64,000 bases of DNA. Origin: Anaerolineae bacterium. GTDB taxonomy: Bacteria > Chloroflexota > Anaerolineae > Promineifilales > Promineifilaceae. Position numbers and translations under genes: made by a program. Where the stretch lies: contig JAUIAP010000005.1 in assembly GCA_030425205.1 (NCBI GenBank), forward strand, positions 124,001-188,000, read 5' to 3'. Of this stretch, positions 1-8,478 are shown piece after piece. Numbering within the stretch: the first letter of the stretch is position 1; every line of letters begins with the position of its first letter. Under the pieces are notes generated by a model. It was not told the DNA's origin and searched no databases. It worked only from the letters and a program-made list of their open reading frames with translations.

Positions 1-1
1 G

Positions 2-271
2 GATCGAATTTCGGCCGATCTCACCGCATTTGTACACATCTTTGATGATGACGGCACACTGCTCACCCAAAGCGACACGAAACCAGTCAACGGTCAATTG
101 CCGACTTGGTGCTGGGTTAAGGGAGAAATTGTTGCTGACACCCACCTGCTTCCGATAACAAACGGCATACATGGCACCGCCAGCATTGGCCTGTATAGTC
201 TGCGCACGGGAAAGCGCATGATTGTGTCGCCCCCTGTTCCCGCTAATGCGGTTACAGTACCGTTGCCATGA
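2..271 (+). CDS. C-terminal fragment of a membrane glycosyltransferase-like protein (partial)
   Basis: Only the last 89 residues are in the window; the gene enters from the left and ends at a TGA. The fragment has the pattern FVHIFDDDGTLL, then PTWCWVKGE, then ADTHLLPI and GLYSLRTGKR. I recognise this as the small beta-sandwich domain at the C-terminus of many Chloroflexota GT39/ArnT-like multi-membrane proteins and of some stand-alone proteins. Family placement is from memory of that pattern; the catalytic part is not visible, so the enzyme's function cannot be stated. It lies 49 bp before fmt in the same direction, but fmt seems to have its own promoter. Confidence 0.55.
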   Translation, partial: DRISADLTAFVHIFDDDGTLLTQSDTKPVNGQLPTWCWVKGEIVADTHLLPITNGIHGTASIGLYSLRTGKRMIVSPPVPANAVTVPLP

Positions 272-307
272 ATCGAGCGCGTCGCGGCGTTCGATCGCCA
301 TTTGCGG

Positions 308-313
308 TAAAAT
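308..313 (+). promoter_or_regulatory. -10 element placing the transcript start at the fmt ATG
   Basis: TAAAAT lies 7 nt before the fmt ATG and there is no Shine-Dalgarno sequence. A start about 7 nt downstream of the -10 would fall on or beside the ATG, giving a leaderless mRNA. The -35 is not convincing. This is one of several genes here with the same layout. Confidence 0.4.
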
Positions 314-320
314 TCCCGCT

Positions 321-1256
321 ATGAAACGAGTTGTTTTTATGGGGACGCCCGATTTTTCCGTCCCTTCCTTACAAGCATTGATTGAAACACAAAACGTGGT
401 CGGTGTGGTGTCACAGCCCGATCGCCCCGCTGGTCGTGGTAACAAGTTAAGACATTCACCCGTCAAGATTGCGGCTGAGGTGGCAGGTATTCCTATCTAC
501 CAGCCCAAGTCGTTGCGAAAAATTGAGGCGATTGCGCCTATCTATGATTGGCGACCTGATGTGATTGTGGTCACAGCGTTTGGTCAGATATTACGCTCAC
601 ATACGCTCGAAATGCCTGAATTTGGCTGCATTAATGTTCATGCGTCATTGCTTCCGCGCTGGCGTGGCGCAGCTCCGATCCAGCACGCGATTTTGGCGGG
701 AGATGCGAAAACGGGTGTCTGCTTAATGCAGATGGATGTCGGATTAGATACGGGCGGAACCTATTCGTGTGGCAAGGTGGAAATATCGGCCGAAACGACC
801 GCACAATCTCTCCACGACGAGCTGGCCGCACTCGGCGGTGAGCTGCTCAAACGAGATTTGCCGCGCATTTTCGCAGGTGAATTGACAGCAACGCCGCAAC
901 CCGATGAAGGCGCAACCTATGCCAGCATGATTAGCAAAGAAGATGGGCGGATCGATTGGACAGAATCGGCCGATGCTATCGACCGTCGCATCCGCGCCAT
1001 GACCCCATGGCCGTCTGCATTTACGCTATTTGAAGGCAAACAACTAAAAATTCTCGGGGGAAAGCCAACTGGTTCAGGGCAGCGCGCCTATGTCGCGCCC
1101 GGCTCGGTCATTGTAATTGATGAACAGAATATTGGCGTGGCGACAGGAGATGGGGTGTTGATTTTAGATCATGTGCAGTTGCAGGGAAAACGAGCGATGG
1201 CAATTGACGAGTTTGTGCGTGGGCGCACCCATTTTGCCGGGAGCGTTTTAGGCTAA
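321..1256 (+). CDS. fmt: methionyl-tRNA formyltransferase
   Basis: Transfers a formyl group from 10-formyl-tetrahydrofolate to Met-tRNAfMet, making the initiator tRNA for bacterial translation. The 311 residues match the usual length. The N-terminus MKRVVFMGTPDFSVPSL is typical, and the folate-binding/catalytic block NVHASLLPRWRGAAP is at about residues 105-120, followed by QMDVGLDTG with the conserved Asp. The C-terminal tRNA-binding OB domain is present. The frame stays open upstream to 222, but the family N-terminus begins at the ATG at 321, which also fits the -10 at 308. No def (peptide deformylase) gene is adjacent. The stop is followed three bases later by the next gene's ATG, so fmt and the panE-like gene probably share a transcript. 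Confidence 0.95.
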   Translation: MKRVVFMGTPDFSVPSLQALIETQNVVGVVSQPDRPAGRGNKLRHSPVKIAAEVAGIPIYQPKSLRKIEAIAPIYDWRPDVIVVTAFGQILRSHTLEMPEFGCINVHASLLPRWRGAAPIQHAILAGDAKTGVCLMQMDVGLDTGGTYSCGKVEISAETTAQSLHDELAALGGELLKRDLPRIFAGELTATPQPDEGATYASMISKEDGRIDWTESADAIDRRIRAMTPWPSAFTLFEGKQLKILGGKPTGSGQRAYVAPGSVIVIDEQNIGVATGDGVLILDHVQLQGKRAMAIDEFVRGRTHFAGSVLG

Positions 1257-1259
1257 CAT

Positions 1260-2297
1260 ATGAAAATTCTAGTTTATGGTGCGGGGGCAATTGGTGGTTA
1301 TCTTGGCACAAATTTAGCGTCGATTGGGCATGATGTGAGCTTTGTGACGCGCCCTCATAGCGTCGAGCGGATTGCGGCAGAGGGAGTGCCTGTGCTGGAA
1401 TCTGGTGAACGCCTAGTCGCTCCCGTCAAGGCATTTGGATCCTTGGCTGCTGCGATGGCTGGACAGAGCTATGAGTACGTCATTTTGGCGGTCAAGTCCT
1501 ACCATCTGCCAGATGTTTCGGCCGATCTCGTCACCCACTTCCCCAACCTGCCCAAAGTCCTGATCACGCAAAATGGTATTAATGTGGAGCGACCGCTCGT
1601 CGAGGCATTTGGTAAAGAGCGCGTGCTGGTCAGTTCGATTACGGCTCCCGTCAACCGTCGTGATGACAACGTGATGGAAGTGACAAAACCAAAGCGAGGA
1701 TTGGGTATTGCGCCCTTGCTGTTGGGACAAGATGCGCGAGAATATATTGAGGTTTTTGATGGCAGCAAGGTCTTTGCATTTGGGCTGGACGATTATCGGC
1801 CGATGAAGTGGTCAAAAGCCCTATTCAACCACATCAGCAACGCCTCGTCAGCCATCACGGGCATGTCTCCAAAACAAGTCTATGCCCACGATGGACTGTT
1901 TAGGATGGAAATTGCGATGTTGCGTGAATTCTTGGCGGTGATGCGTGCAGCGGGAATTCGGCCGATTCGTTTTGCCGGAACCCCAACCCCACCCATCGCC
2001 TACATGATTCGTTTTGCACCCCTGCCGATTACCCAGTTCATCATGAAATTTGTCCTTGAGGCGGGACGTGGCGACAAAATGCCCTCGTTTTATCAAGACC
2101 TTGTGGCGGGCAAAACACAAAATGAAGTTCTTTATCATCACTGCGCGACCGCTGAAATGGGGGTGAAGTTTAATAGCTCCGCACCACTGTGTGCCAAGCT
2201 GGGACAAATTGTATTAGATATTGCGACTAGTAAGAGTTCGCATAGTGACTATTTAAATCAGCCAGAACGATTGCTTGCTGCGGTCGGTCGTCTTTAG
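1260..2297 (+). CDS. panE: ketopantoate reductase family protein (2-dehydropantoate 2-reductase)
   Basis: Predicted NADPH-dependent reduction of 2-dehydropantoate to pantoate for coenzyme A synthesis. The N-terminal Rossmann motif GAGAIGGYLG is at residues 7-16. The substrate half carries the family block WSKALFNHISNASSAITG near residue 185, with the catalytic Lys and the Asn residues expected in PanE. At 345 residues it is slightly longer than E. coli PanE (303). The ApbA/PanE family also contains enzymes of other specificity, and no panB, panC or panD lies nearby, so the exact substrate is inferred. It starts three bases after the fmt stop and is followed within 6 bp by the aldolase gene. 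Confidence 0.8.
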   Translation: MKILVYGAGAIGGYLGTNLASIGHDVSFVTRPHSVERIAAEGVPVLESGERLVAPVKAFGSLAAAMAGQSYEYVILAVKSYHLPDVSADLVTHFPNLPKVLITQNGINVERPLVEAFGKERVLVSSITAPVNRRDDNVMEVTKPKRGLGIAPLLLGQDAREYIEVFDGSKVFAFGLDDYRPMKWSKALFNHISNASSAITGMSPKQVYAHDGLFRMEIAMLREFLAVMRAAGIRPIRFAGTPTPPIAYMIRFAPLPITQFIMKFVLEAGRGDKMPSFYQDLVAGKTQNEVLYHHCATAEMGVKFNSSAPLCAKLGQIVLDIATSKSSHSDYLNQPERLLAAVGRL

Positions 2298-2302
2298 AGT
2301 TT

Positions 2303-2974
2303 ATGATGGAACAGAGATTAAGAGCGGAAATCGTTGAAATCGGCCGAATGATGTACAACAAAAGCTACATCAGCGGCGGTGAAGGCAATATCTCGGCACG
2401 TTTACCCGATGGCAGCATTCTCATCACTCCTTCTGGCCTGCATAAAGGATTGCTCAAGCCAGACGACATGATTATCGTCAATCTCGATGGCGAACGGGTT
2501 GATACGCCGAACGCACATAACGCGCAGCTTAAGCCGACAAGCGAACTGCCCATGCACCTTGAGGCGTTTAAGCAGCGTTCAGATATTTTGGCTGTCGTCC
2601 ATGCACATCCTGCCCATGCGGTTGCGCTTTCAATTGCCCAGATTCCAATTGCCGATGATCTGGTTCCCGAAGTCGTTGTCTTTCTCGGTCGCATTCCCGT
2701 CACGCCCTATGCCACACCCTCTAGCGAAGAGAACGCGCATGCGATTCGCACAACGATCCGTGATTGTGATGCGCTTGTATTGGAGCGGCACGGTTCACTG
2801 ACCGTTGGGAACAGTTTGATGGAAGCATTTATGCGTCTGGAGATGGTCGAGAGCAGTGCGCGTTTGGCCTATATGATGGCGCTATTGGAAGTAGATCGGC
2901 CGATTCCCGTCGCACAGCTCCAAAAACTCCACAAGCAGCGTGAACAATTGTTACGAACGAAGCTACCTGTATAA
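2303..2974 (+). CDS. class II aldolase/adducin family protein
   Basis: Zn-dependent class II aldolase fold (L-fuculose-phosphate aldolase, ribulose-5-phosphate 4-epimerase, methylthioribulose-phosphate dehydratase relatives), 223 residues. Visible motifs: GGEGNISARLPDG (phosphate binding, about residues 25-37), ITPSGLHKG, the catalytic Glu in SELPMH (E81), the metal histidines in HAHPAH (H100, H102) and in ERHGSLTVG (H163). All metal ligands are present, so it should be active, but the substrate cannot be read from the sequence. Two ATGs are in tandem at 2303; either could be used. It is in a tight run with fmt and panE, probably one operon, without an obvious metabolic link. Confidence 0.85.
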   Translation: MMEQRLRAEIVEIGRMMYNKSYISGGEGNISARLPDGSILITPSGLHKGLLKPDDMIIVNLDGERVDTPNAHNAQLKPTSELPMHLEAFKQRSDILAVVHAHPAHAVALSIAQIPIADDLVPEVVVFLGRIPVTPYATPSSEENAHAIRTTIRDCDALVLERHGSLTVGNSLMEAFMRLEMVESSARLAYMMALLEVDRPIPVAQLQKLHKQREQLLRTKLPV

Positions 2975-2994
2975 GCTTCGTTCGTCTTGAAACG

Positions 2995-3285
2995 ATGAGT
3001 TTTCTAAAAAATCTTTTCTCTCGCAAGCCAAAAAAGTACGTCGATGAACGGGGAATTTACTTTCATGTGGCGTGCAATCGCTGCAAGGTCGTCACAAGAG
3101 TACGGGCGGATCGGCAATACGATTTGAATCGCACCGATAACGGCTTTGAATGGCGCAAAACGATTGTCTGTCCCAAATGTTACAGTCAAATGGCGGCCGA
3201 AGTCACGTTTGACGGGCGTTACACACCGCTCAAGCAAGAAATTTCTGCTGGTGCATTTGTCGAACCACCCGCTGAGAACGATTAG
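2995..3285 (+). CDS. small zinc-ribbon protein, function unknown
   Basis: A 96-residue soluble basic protein. Four cysteines in two CxxC pairs (C27/C30 in CNRC and C59/C62 in CPKC), 29 residues apart, form a clear zinc-ribbon pattern. The start MSFLKNLFSRKPKK is basic and amphipathic and might touch membrane or nucleic acid. I do not recognise a named family. It follows the aldolase gene by 20 bp and is probably the last gene of this rightward run, because a repeat element begins 37 bp after its stop. Confidence 0.7.
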   Translation: MSFLKNLFSRKPKKYVDERGIYFHVACNRCKVVTRVRADRQYDLNRTDNGFEWRKTIVCPKCYSQMAAEVTFDGRYTPLKQEISAGAFVEPPAEND

Positions 3286-3322
3286 TTGCGCTACTCTCCA
3301 ATGTAGACAGCTTCCTCTTAAG

Positions 3323-3436
3323 TACAGCGTAAAGTAAATTTTAGGGTGTGGTCATTGCCGCGCAGGCGGGAATCCACTCTTAGAAAAGTATGGATACCTG
3401 CCTTCGCAGGTATGACAGGACTTACTTTACGCTGTA
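3323..3436. repeat. MITE-like element, copy A1
   Basis: A 114-bp non-coding element with perfect 15-bp terminal inverted repeats, TACAGCGTAAAGTAA at the left and its complement at the right. Inside are two smaller palindromes, CGCAGGCGGG-type and ACCTGCCTTCGCAGGT. Three relatives lie at 32147, 38446 and 43447. It fills most of the 338-bp gap between the zinc-ribbon gene and the small membrane protein. Confidence 0.85.
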
Positions 3437-3623
3437 ACAACCCCCTCAAAAACGCGAGAATAGATTAGATCGGCCGAATCCCCCCGATCACTCTACAAAA
3501 CCGTCCCGATAAGACATTTATCCCAGTACTTTAGTACTAATCGACTCTGCTGTAAGTGGTGGTGTAAGCGAATTTCTCTAATAATAGTTGCAAACGTATT
3601 GGAACATTGTGGGTGGAGCCACA

Positions 3624-3824
3624 ATGATGAAACAAAAAGCACTGTTCTACGTGACTCTTTGGACAGTTCCTGTCCTCTCATTATTTGCCACTGTTTGTGG
3701 CGCGTTGTCGGTTGGGCGACTCGCGCAGCATGTGCCAGAAGACGCGCCAAAAATTAACTTACAGACACGACCAATTGTGCAACCCCGCACACGAAGCCTA
3801 CTGTATCGGAAGAATAAATTGTGA
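3624..3824 (+). CDS. small single-pass membrane protein upstream of a histidine kinase
   Basis: 66 residues with one strongly hydrophobic segment at about residues 7-30 and a basic, proline-containing tail (RPIVQPRTRSLLYRKNKL). I chose the ATG at 3624 (a second follows at 3627) because GGAG lies 5 nt before it; the open frame extends to 3588. Its stop overlaps the start of the kinase in GTGA (3821-3824), which implies translational coupling. No known family. Possible roles are a regulator or assembly partner of the kinase; this is inference from the coupling only. Confidence 0.65.
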   Translation: MMKQKALFYVTLWTVPVLSLFATVCGALSVGRLAQHVPEDAPKINLQTRPIVQPRTRSLLYRKNKL

Positions 3825-5362
3825 AAGCAGAAACTCTACAACGCGCATATATTTGGATAGTGACGCTGACGGGTATTCTCACGCTCGTGTGGGCATTGAC
3901 AACGCTACCAACAGGGGTCGATTATCTGCTCCTTGCCGAATTAGCCGTGTTGAATGTTGTAGCACAGTTTGTCGCATCGAGCGTGGCCCGTCAGGGGATC
4001 GCATTTGGTGTCAGCCACGCCGTCAATCTTGCTGCAGTTGCATTGTTGGGTTTGCAGGCGGGTGTACTGCTGGCACTTGCGGCCAGTTTGAGCGTTTGGT
4101 TGATTAAAACGGTACGGAAACAACGAAGTTGGCGCGGATCGCTTGAACAGCTCAGTTTCAATTCTGGGATGGAGACGATCAACATTTTTGCATCAGGTTG
4201 GGCATTGATTGAATTGCAATCGGTCATGCCTCAATCGGGAATCGGCCGAATGATTCCATGGGTCGTCGCGGCCGTTGTCAATGATCAAGGAAATTTGTGG
4301 ATGGTTGCCTTGATCGTCTATCTGCAAAAAAAGGTTAGCCCGCTCAAATTTGTTCTGCAAAGCGGCTGGGCAATGCCGATTAATATCACGACAGGGGCAA
4401 TCGGTGGCGTCTTGCTGGCAACGGTCACAGGAGCATTGGGATCGGAAGGCATTATGATCTTTCTCTTCCCACTCTTGCTGTCGGGCTACTCATTCAATAT
4501 GTATGTCGGCCGAACTGAACAGCAGATGGATGTCATCAAGCAGCGCACCGAGGAACTAGAAGAGGCAAACAGCAAGATGCGTGAAATGGCACGTGAGAAA
4601 GACAACATGCTCGCAGTTCTTTCACATGACATGCGCACATCTATCTCTGGCATCCATGCTTCCATTCAGATGTTGCAAGACCCCACGCTGGCTCTGACAC
4701 GCGAAAAAGCGCATCGTCTCTTGCAGGTGATTGCCCATAGTGAGCAGGCTTTGACCGGTATGGTAGACAATATTCTGCGCGTCGAGAAGGCAGAAGATAC
4801 GGACAAACTGTTACCGCAGCGAGAATTTTTCAATATGACGGATGTGGTGGAAGGGGTTATCACCTCGCTTGACACATTAGCCAGCGAAAAGCGCGTGCGA
4901 CTTCACAGCTATGGCAGCAATGTTCCCGCCTACATTGAGGCGGACAAACAGATGATTCAACAGGTTGCGCTCAATCTCATCTCCAACGCCATCAAATATA
5001 CGCCCAATGGCGGCAGTGTCTTTGTCTCGCTCGACATGCGCGACGATCAAGTTGTCTTAGATGTGGAAGATACTGGCTATGGCATTCCAAAACACGCAAT
5101 GAATCACATTTTCGACCCATACTACCGTGTTGAGGAGCATGAAAATAAGGCACTCGGAACCGGGCTAGGCCTTTCAATTGTCAAGCGATTTGTCAAGGCA
5201 CATGGCGGCAACATTGAAGTCGTTAGCGAAGTGGGGTCTGGCAGTCGTTTCTCGGTGCAGTTGCCGATGTTGGGTGGCGCAGGCGTTCACGACGTCAAAC
5301 CGATTTCACCACCGACCTTCCGTTTTCAAGATCATTTGCCCGCAAAGGGAATTTCTGCGTAG
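3821..5362 (+). CDS. membrane-bound sensor histidine kinase
   Basis: 513 residues. Residues 1-230 hold about six to eight hydrophobic segments forming an integral-membrane sensor of unrecognised type. A short coiled coil (EQQMDVIKQRTEELEEANSK) leads to the dimerisation/phosphoacceptor helix LAVLSHDMRTSISG with H269. The ATPase domain has the N box (NLISNAIKYTPNGG), G1 (DTGYGIP) and G2 (GTGLGLSIVKRF). The GTG start is set by the 4-bp overlap with the gene before it. No response regulator is adjacent, so it is an orphan kinase in this window. It acts in the cytoplasmic membrane; the signal is unknown. Confidence 0.9.
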   Translation: MKAETLQRAYIWIVTLTGILTLVWALTTLPTGVDYLLLAELAVLNVVAQFVASSVARQGIAFGVSHAVNLAAVALLGLQAGVLLALAASLSVWLIKTVRKQRSWRGSLEQLSFNSGMETINIFASGWALIELQSVMPQSGIGRMIPWVVAAVVNDQGNLWMVALIVYLQKKVSPLKFVLQSGWAMPINITTGAIGGVLLATVTGALGSEGIMIFLFPLLLSGYSFNMYVGRTEQQMDVIKQRTEELEEANSKMREMAREKDNMLAVLSHDMRTSISGIHASIQMLQDPTLALTREKAHRLLQVIAHSEQALTGMVDNILRVEKAEDTDKLLPQREFFNMTDVVEGVITSLDTLASEKRVRLHSYGSNVPAYIEADKQMIQQVALNLISNAIKYTPNGGSVFVSLDMRDDQVVLDVEDTGYGIPKHAMNHIFDPYYRVEEHENKALGTGLGLSIVKRFVKAHGGNIEVVSEVGSGSRFSVQLPMLGGAGVHDVKPISPPTFRFQDHLPAKGISA

Positions 5363-5385
5363 AGTGATATAAATTACAAGCCCTG

Positions 5386-5417
5386 AAAAACCCAGTTTCT
5401 GCCAGAAACTGGGTTTT
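5386..5417 (+). terminator. fold-back terminator after the histidine kinase gene
   Basis: A near-perfect inverted repeat, AAAAACCCAGTTTCTG followed by its complement ending in TTTTT. It lies 23 bp after the kinase stop and has the stem plus T-run of an intrinsic terminator. The same module (AGAAACxGGGTTTTT) recurs at 25196, so this terminator belongs to a dispersed fold-back family. Confidence 0.7.
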
Positions 5418-5462
5418 TGAAGGTCGAAAATCTGACACTTGTTCTCAGAATTAGTATAACAA

Positions 5463-5493
5463 TGAAAAATGCGCCACGATGGCGCATTTTTCA
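5463..5493. terminator. bidirectional terminator between convergent genes
   Basis: Perfect 14-bp stem TGAAAAATGCGCCA / TGGCGCATTTTTCA with a 3-nt loop. A on the left and T on the right make it usable from both strands, serving the rightward kinase and the leftward UDP-glucose dehydrogenase. Confidence 0.8.
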
Positions 5494-5525
5494 TATTATC
5501 TGAAGGTAGAAGTTTTACGACGAGG

Positions 5526-6962
5526 TTAAACTAACGCTGGCTCATCCTGTACGCCGTTCGCGCTAAAAGTGGGTTCTGCGACAACGCCACGCAGGAGCTG
5601 CCCACCAACAGGCAGATAGTCAAATCCAGCAGCGGTCAAATCAGCATAGTCTGGAATCATACGTCGTCCATCGATCACGAGATAGGGGGGGGTGATCTTT
5701 TCTTTTAGCAAGTTGGAAAGACTGCGGAACTCTTCCCAATCGGTTGAGATGTAAACGGCATCGGAGCCTTTGAGGGCAGCTTCGGCCGAATCGTGATACG
5801 TAATCCGCTCAAACAGATGATTGTTCTCAGGATTGAGCCAATAGGTCTGTGCCTCATGATTTGCAAGTGGGTCATAGGCGCGAATTTCCTTCACCCCTTT
5901 CGCCAGCAACGATTCGATCGCCTTGATTGCGGCCGAATCTCGCATATCGTTGGTGCGCTTCTTGAAGGCTAATCCCAGCACCGTCACCGTTTTATTGTTA
6001 AAGTTAAAACCTGCCTCGTACACGGCGCGATCGATCAGATAGGTCTTCTGATGTTCGTTGATAGTATAGACAGATTGCAGCAAATTGGTGTCGTTGCCCG
6101 CTTGATTCAATTGGTAGATCAATGACTGAATGTCTTTGCCAAAGCAGCTTCCGCCTGCCCCATTGCTGACGTAAGAACCCCATGTGCTGATGCGTGAATC
6201 GGCCGTCACGCCCACCTTCAAATCTTCCATGCGCACATTGTCAAAACTTTCCGCGACCTTCGCCCCGACCCCATTCCAGAATGAGATGTAGGTCAACAGC
6301 AGCGTATTGCCCATATACTTGATCGCTTCGGCCGTTTCTGGTGTTGTTTCGATATAGCGAATGCGAACGTGGTTAACATACGCATTGTAGAGATGACGCA
6401 AAATTTTGAAGTCTTGCTCTGAATCTGCTCCAACGACAACGCGATCAGGGCTACGTGAACCTTCGACAGCCTTACCCTGAGCCAAAAATTCTGGATTAGA
6501 AGCGACGCCGACATTTTCCGCGCCATGCTCAGCCAAAATGCGTTGCAAGAGACGTGCAGTGCCGATCGGAACCGTGCTTTTGTTGACGATGACGACACGC
6601 CGCTTGTCTGTGCGCTTGGCAAGTAGACCAGCGATGTGATGCGCGGCATTTTCATAGTAGCTCAGATCGGTTGAGCCCCCACGCATTGGTGGCGTATTGA
6701 GACACATAAAGATGACGTCTGTCCCCTCGATCACATCGCTGATGTCGGTTGTGAAGAAGAGTGACTTGCCGAGCGTCTCTTTGATAATTGGAACGAGACC
6801 GGGTTCGTTGACCTGTCGCTCGATCTGTTTCCGTTCGCCAGATTTATATGCGTCGATGCGCTTCTGATTGATGTCATACGCATAAACTTCATGTCCATAT
6901 TCCGCGCAGATCGCGCCGTGAGGAAGTCCAACGTAGCCCGTTCCAACAACAATTGCTTTCAT
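5526..6962 (-). CDS. ugd: UDP-glucose 6-dehydrogenase family protein
   Basis: Oxidises a UDP-hexose (probably UDP-glucose) to the uronic acid with two NAD+, for envelope polysaccharide. 478 residues: N-terminal NAD motif GTGYVGLPHG (residues 7-16), LNTPP, NKSTVPIGT, EFLAQGKAVEG, and the catalytic-cysteine block GAGGSCFGKD. The C-terminal UDP-binding domain (AFKKRTNDMRDS, YDP) is complete. The ATG follows AGGAGT at good spacing. The next two leftward genes, an FAD oxidoreductase and a flippase-like protein, fit the same envelope theme, although ugd lies downstream of them. GDP-mannose dehydrogenase is the main alternative. Confidence 0.88.
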   Translation of the reverse strand: MKAIVVGTGYVGLPHGAICAEYGHEVYAYDINQKRIDAYKSGERKQIERQVNEPGLVPIIKETLGKSLFFTTDISDVIEGTDVIFMCLNTPPMRGGSTDLSYYENAAHHIAGLLAKRTDKRRVVIVNKSTVPIGTARLLQRILAEHGAENVGVASNPEFLAQGKAVEGSRSPDRVVVGADSEQDFKILRHLYNAYVNHVRIRYIETTPETAEAIKYMGNTLLLTYISFWNGVGAKVAESFDNVRMEDLKVGVTADSRISTWGSYVSNGAGGSCFGKDIQSLIYQLNQAGNDTNLLQSVYTINEHQKTYLIDRAVYEAGFNFNNKTVTVLGLAFKKRTNDMRDSAAIKAIESLLAKGVKEIRAYDPLANHEAQTYWLNPENNHLFERITYHDSAEAALKGSDAVYISTDWEEFRSLSNLLKEKITPPYLVIDGRRMIPDYADLTAAGFDYLPVGGQLLRGVVAEPTFSANGVQDEPALV

Positions 6963-7114
6963 TATTATTTACTCCTGACAGTTGCCAATCATTCTCACGC
7001 AGGAAGCAACCAAACCAGTTCCCTGTTTTCGCGTGCTGAGAGGCGTTCTAAATTCTAAAGTTCCATGTAAGCTGATGCGCTCGATTGTCGCACAAACCTT
7101 ACCATAGCGAATGT

Positions 7115-8428
7115 TTATTGCAGGTTCTCTTTCTGCATTTCATTGGCCGCTTTTCGGCCGATTTGCACCGCAAAATTAGTCCCTCGATCCCAAGGATACA
7201 CTTGACTCATCGAAGCCAAATAGAGATTTTGTACAGGGGTTTGCATGGCAGGGATATTCTCAGAATGGTTGACGAGCGGGACGGGCTGCGCGTAGCTAGC
7301 GCGGAAGAGGTAGCGTTTGCGAATCCAACTGCGGTCGAAAGCGGGATTGAATTTGCTAAAGGCTGCGAGAAAGATATCGGCCAGTTCGTCTTCATCCATC
7401 GTCATGTAGGGATGGTCGGGATTGACGTAATCACCAGCGTAAATGATGTGGTCGCCGCCATAGTGCTCACGGTCGATGTAGTTGGTGTGTTCGACAATGG
7501 CGAGGAAGGGGATCGGGTTTTGGGCTTTATCGGCCGAAATAGCCGGCAAATTCAACCAATATGTCCCGTCCGTCAATAATGATTGCTTCAACGCAAACGT
7601 CATAACGACCGCGCCCATACTATCCAATTTTTGCAACTGTGCCAGATAGCTTGGTGGCAATGACGGTGCAATCTTGGCCAACAGCGCAGGAGAGGTCGTG
7701 TGCAACACTTTGTCGAACGTTGTCCGCGCTCCATTGGCCGTGACGACCAACGTGCCATCTGCCTGTGGCTCCACACAACTGACAGGAGATTGCAACAGAA
7801 TTGCGCCACCACGATTTGTGACAGCCTCTGTCAAGCGATCAATAAAGTGTTGAAAGCCACCCTCAAAGTATCCCAGCTTAAAGCTCCTCACATGCAGCCG
7901 CGCCCATAGCCACGCCATGTTGACGTTCTTATAGTGATCGCCAAACTTGCCGATCAGTAGCGGCTTCCACATCAGGTCATAGATTTTCTTACCATAAAAT
8001 CGGCGCGTCCAATCGGCCGCTGTGTATTTTTCGAGGTACTTCCAAAATTTGGTGTAGCGCAAAAACGCTCCCACCACGCCAAAACGCACGTATGAAAGTG
8101 GGTCAAACGTCGGGAATTTCCACCAATCGACGGGATTGCTAAACGGGTAGATTTTCCCCTCATGAAACATCGACGTGCGCGGCGTAGGAAAAAAGAGGGT
8201 GTCGCCAATGCCGAGTTCTCTTGTCAGATTGATGATGTCGTCGTCTGTTTCAAAGATATGATGGTAGAAATGCTCTAACGGCCACGCCCACGCCTCATCC
8301 TGAAAGCCACGCGCAAGCCCTCCCGTCGTCTCGCTGGCCTCAAACAGCGTGACATCATGTCCCGCGTCGAGCAAATCATATGCGGCCGATAAACCCGCAA
8401 TTCCTGCACCAATAATCCCTACTTTCAT
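7115..8428 (-). CDS. FAD-dependent amine-oxidase-fold oxidoreductase
   Basis: 437 residues beginning with the dinucleotide-binding motif GAGIAGLSAAYDLLDAGHDV and FEA..TTGGLARG, the signature of the protoporphyrinogen oxidase/amine oxidase/desaturase-like flavoproteins. The C-terminal FAD block (NLYLASMSQVYPWDRGTNFAVQIGRKAA) is intact. The sequence WPLEHFYHHIFETDDDI is characteristic of a subgroup commonly found beside glycosyltransferase and polysaccharide genes. The substrate is unknown; it is not a classical HemG/HemY by context. No Shine-Dalgarno before the ATG. It lies between ugd and the flippase-like gene, all leftward. Confidence 0.8.
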   Translation of the reverse strand: MKVGIIGAGIAGLSAAYDLLDAGHDVTLFEASETTGGLARGFQDEAWAWPLEHFYHHIFETDDDIINLTRELGIGDTLFFPTPRTSMFHEGKIYPFSNPVDWWKFPTFDPLSYVRFGVVGAFLRYTKFWKYLEKYTAADWTRRFYGKKIYDLMWKPLLIGKFGDHYKNVNMAWLWARLHVRSFKLGYFEGGFQHFIDRLTEAVTNRGGAILLQSPVSCVEPQADGTLVVTANGARTTFDKVLHTTSPALLAKIAPSLPPSYLAQLQKLDSMGAVVMTFALKQSLLTDGTYWLNLPAISADKAQNPIPFLAIVEHTNYIDREHYGGDHIIYAGDYVNPDHPYMTMDEDELADIFLAAFSKFNPAFDRSWIRKRYLFRASYAQPVPLVNHSENIPAMQTPVQNLYLASMSQVYPWDRGTNFAVQIGRKAANEMQKENLQ

Positions 8429-8478
8429 AAAATAATCCGCGTCATTTGTGTGCCTAAATTCTTCACAATAAAAAGCAG

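Noticed and set aside
3386..3415. Hairpin ACCTGCCTTCGCAGGT as part of a tRNA or riboswitch
   Set aside because: It is an internal palindrome of the MITE-like element, found in all four copies, with no cloverleaf.
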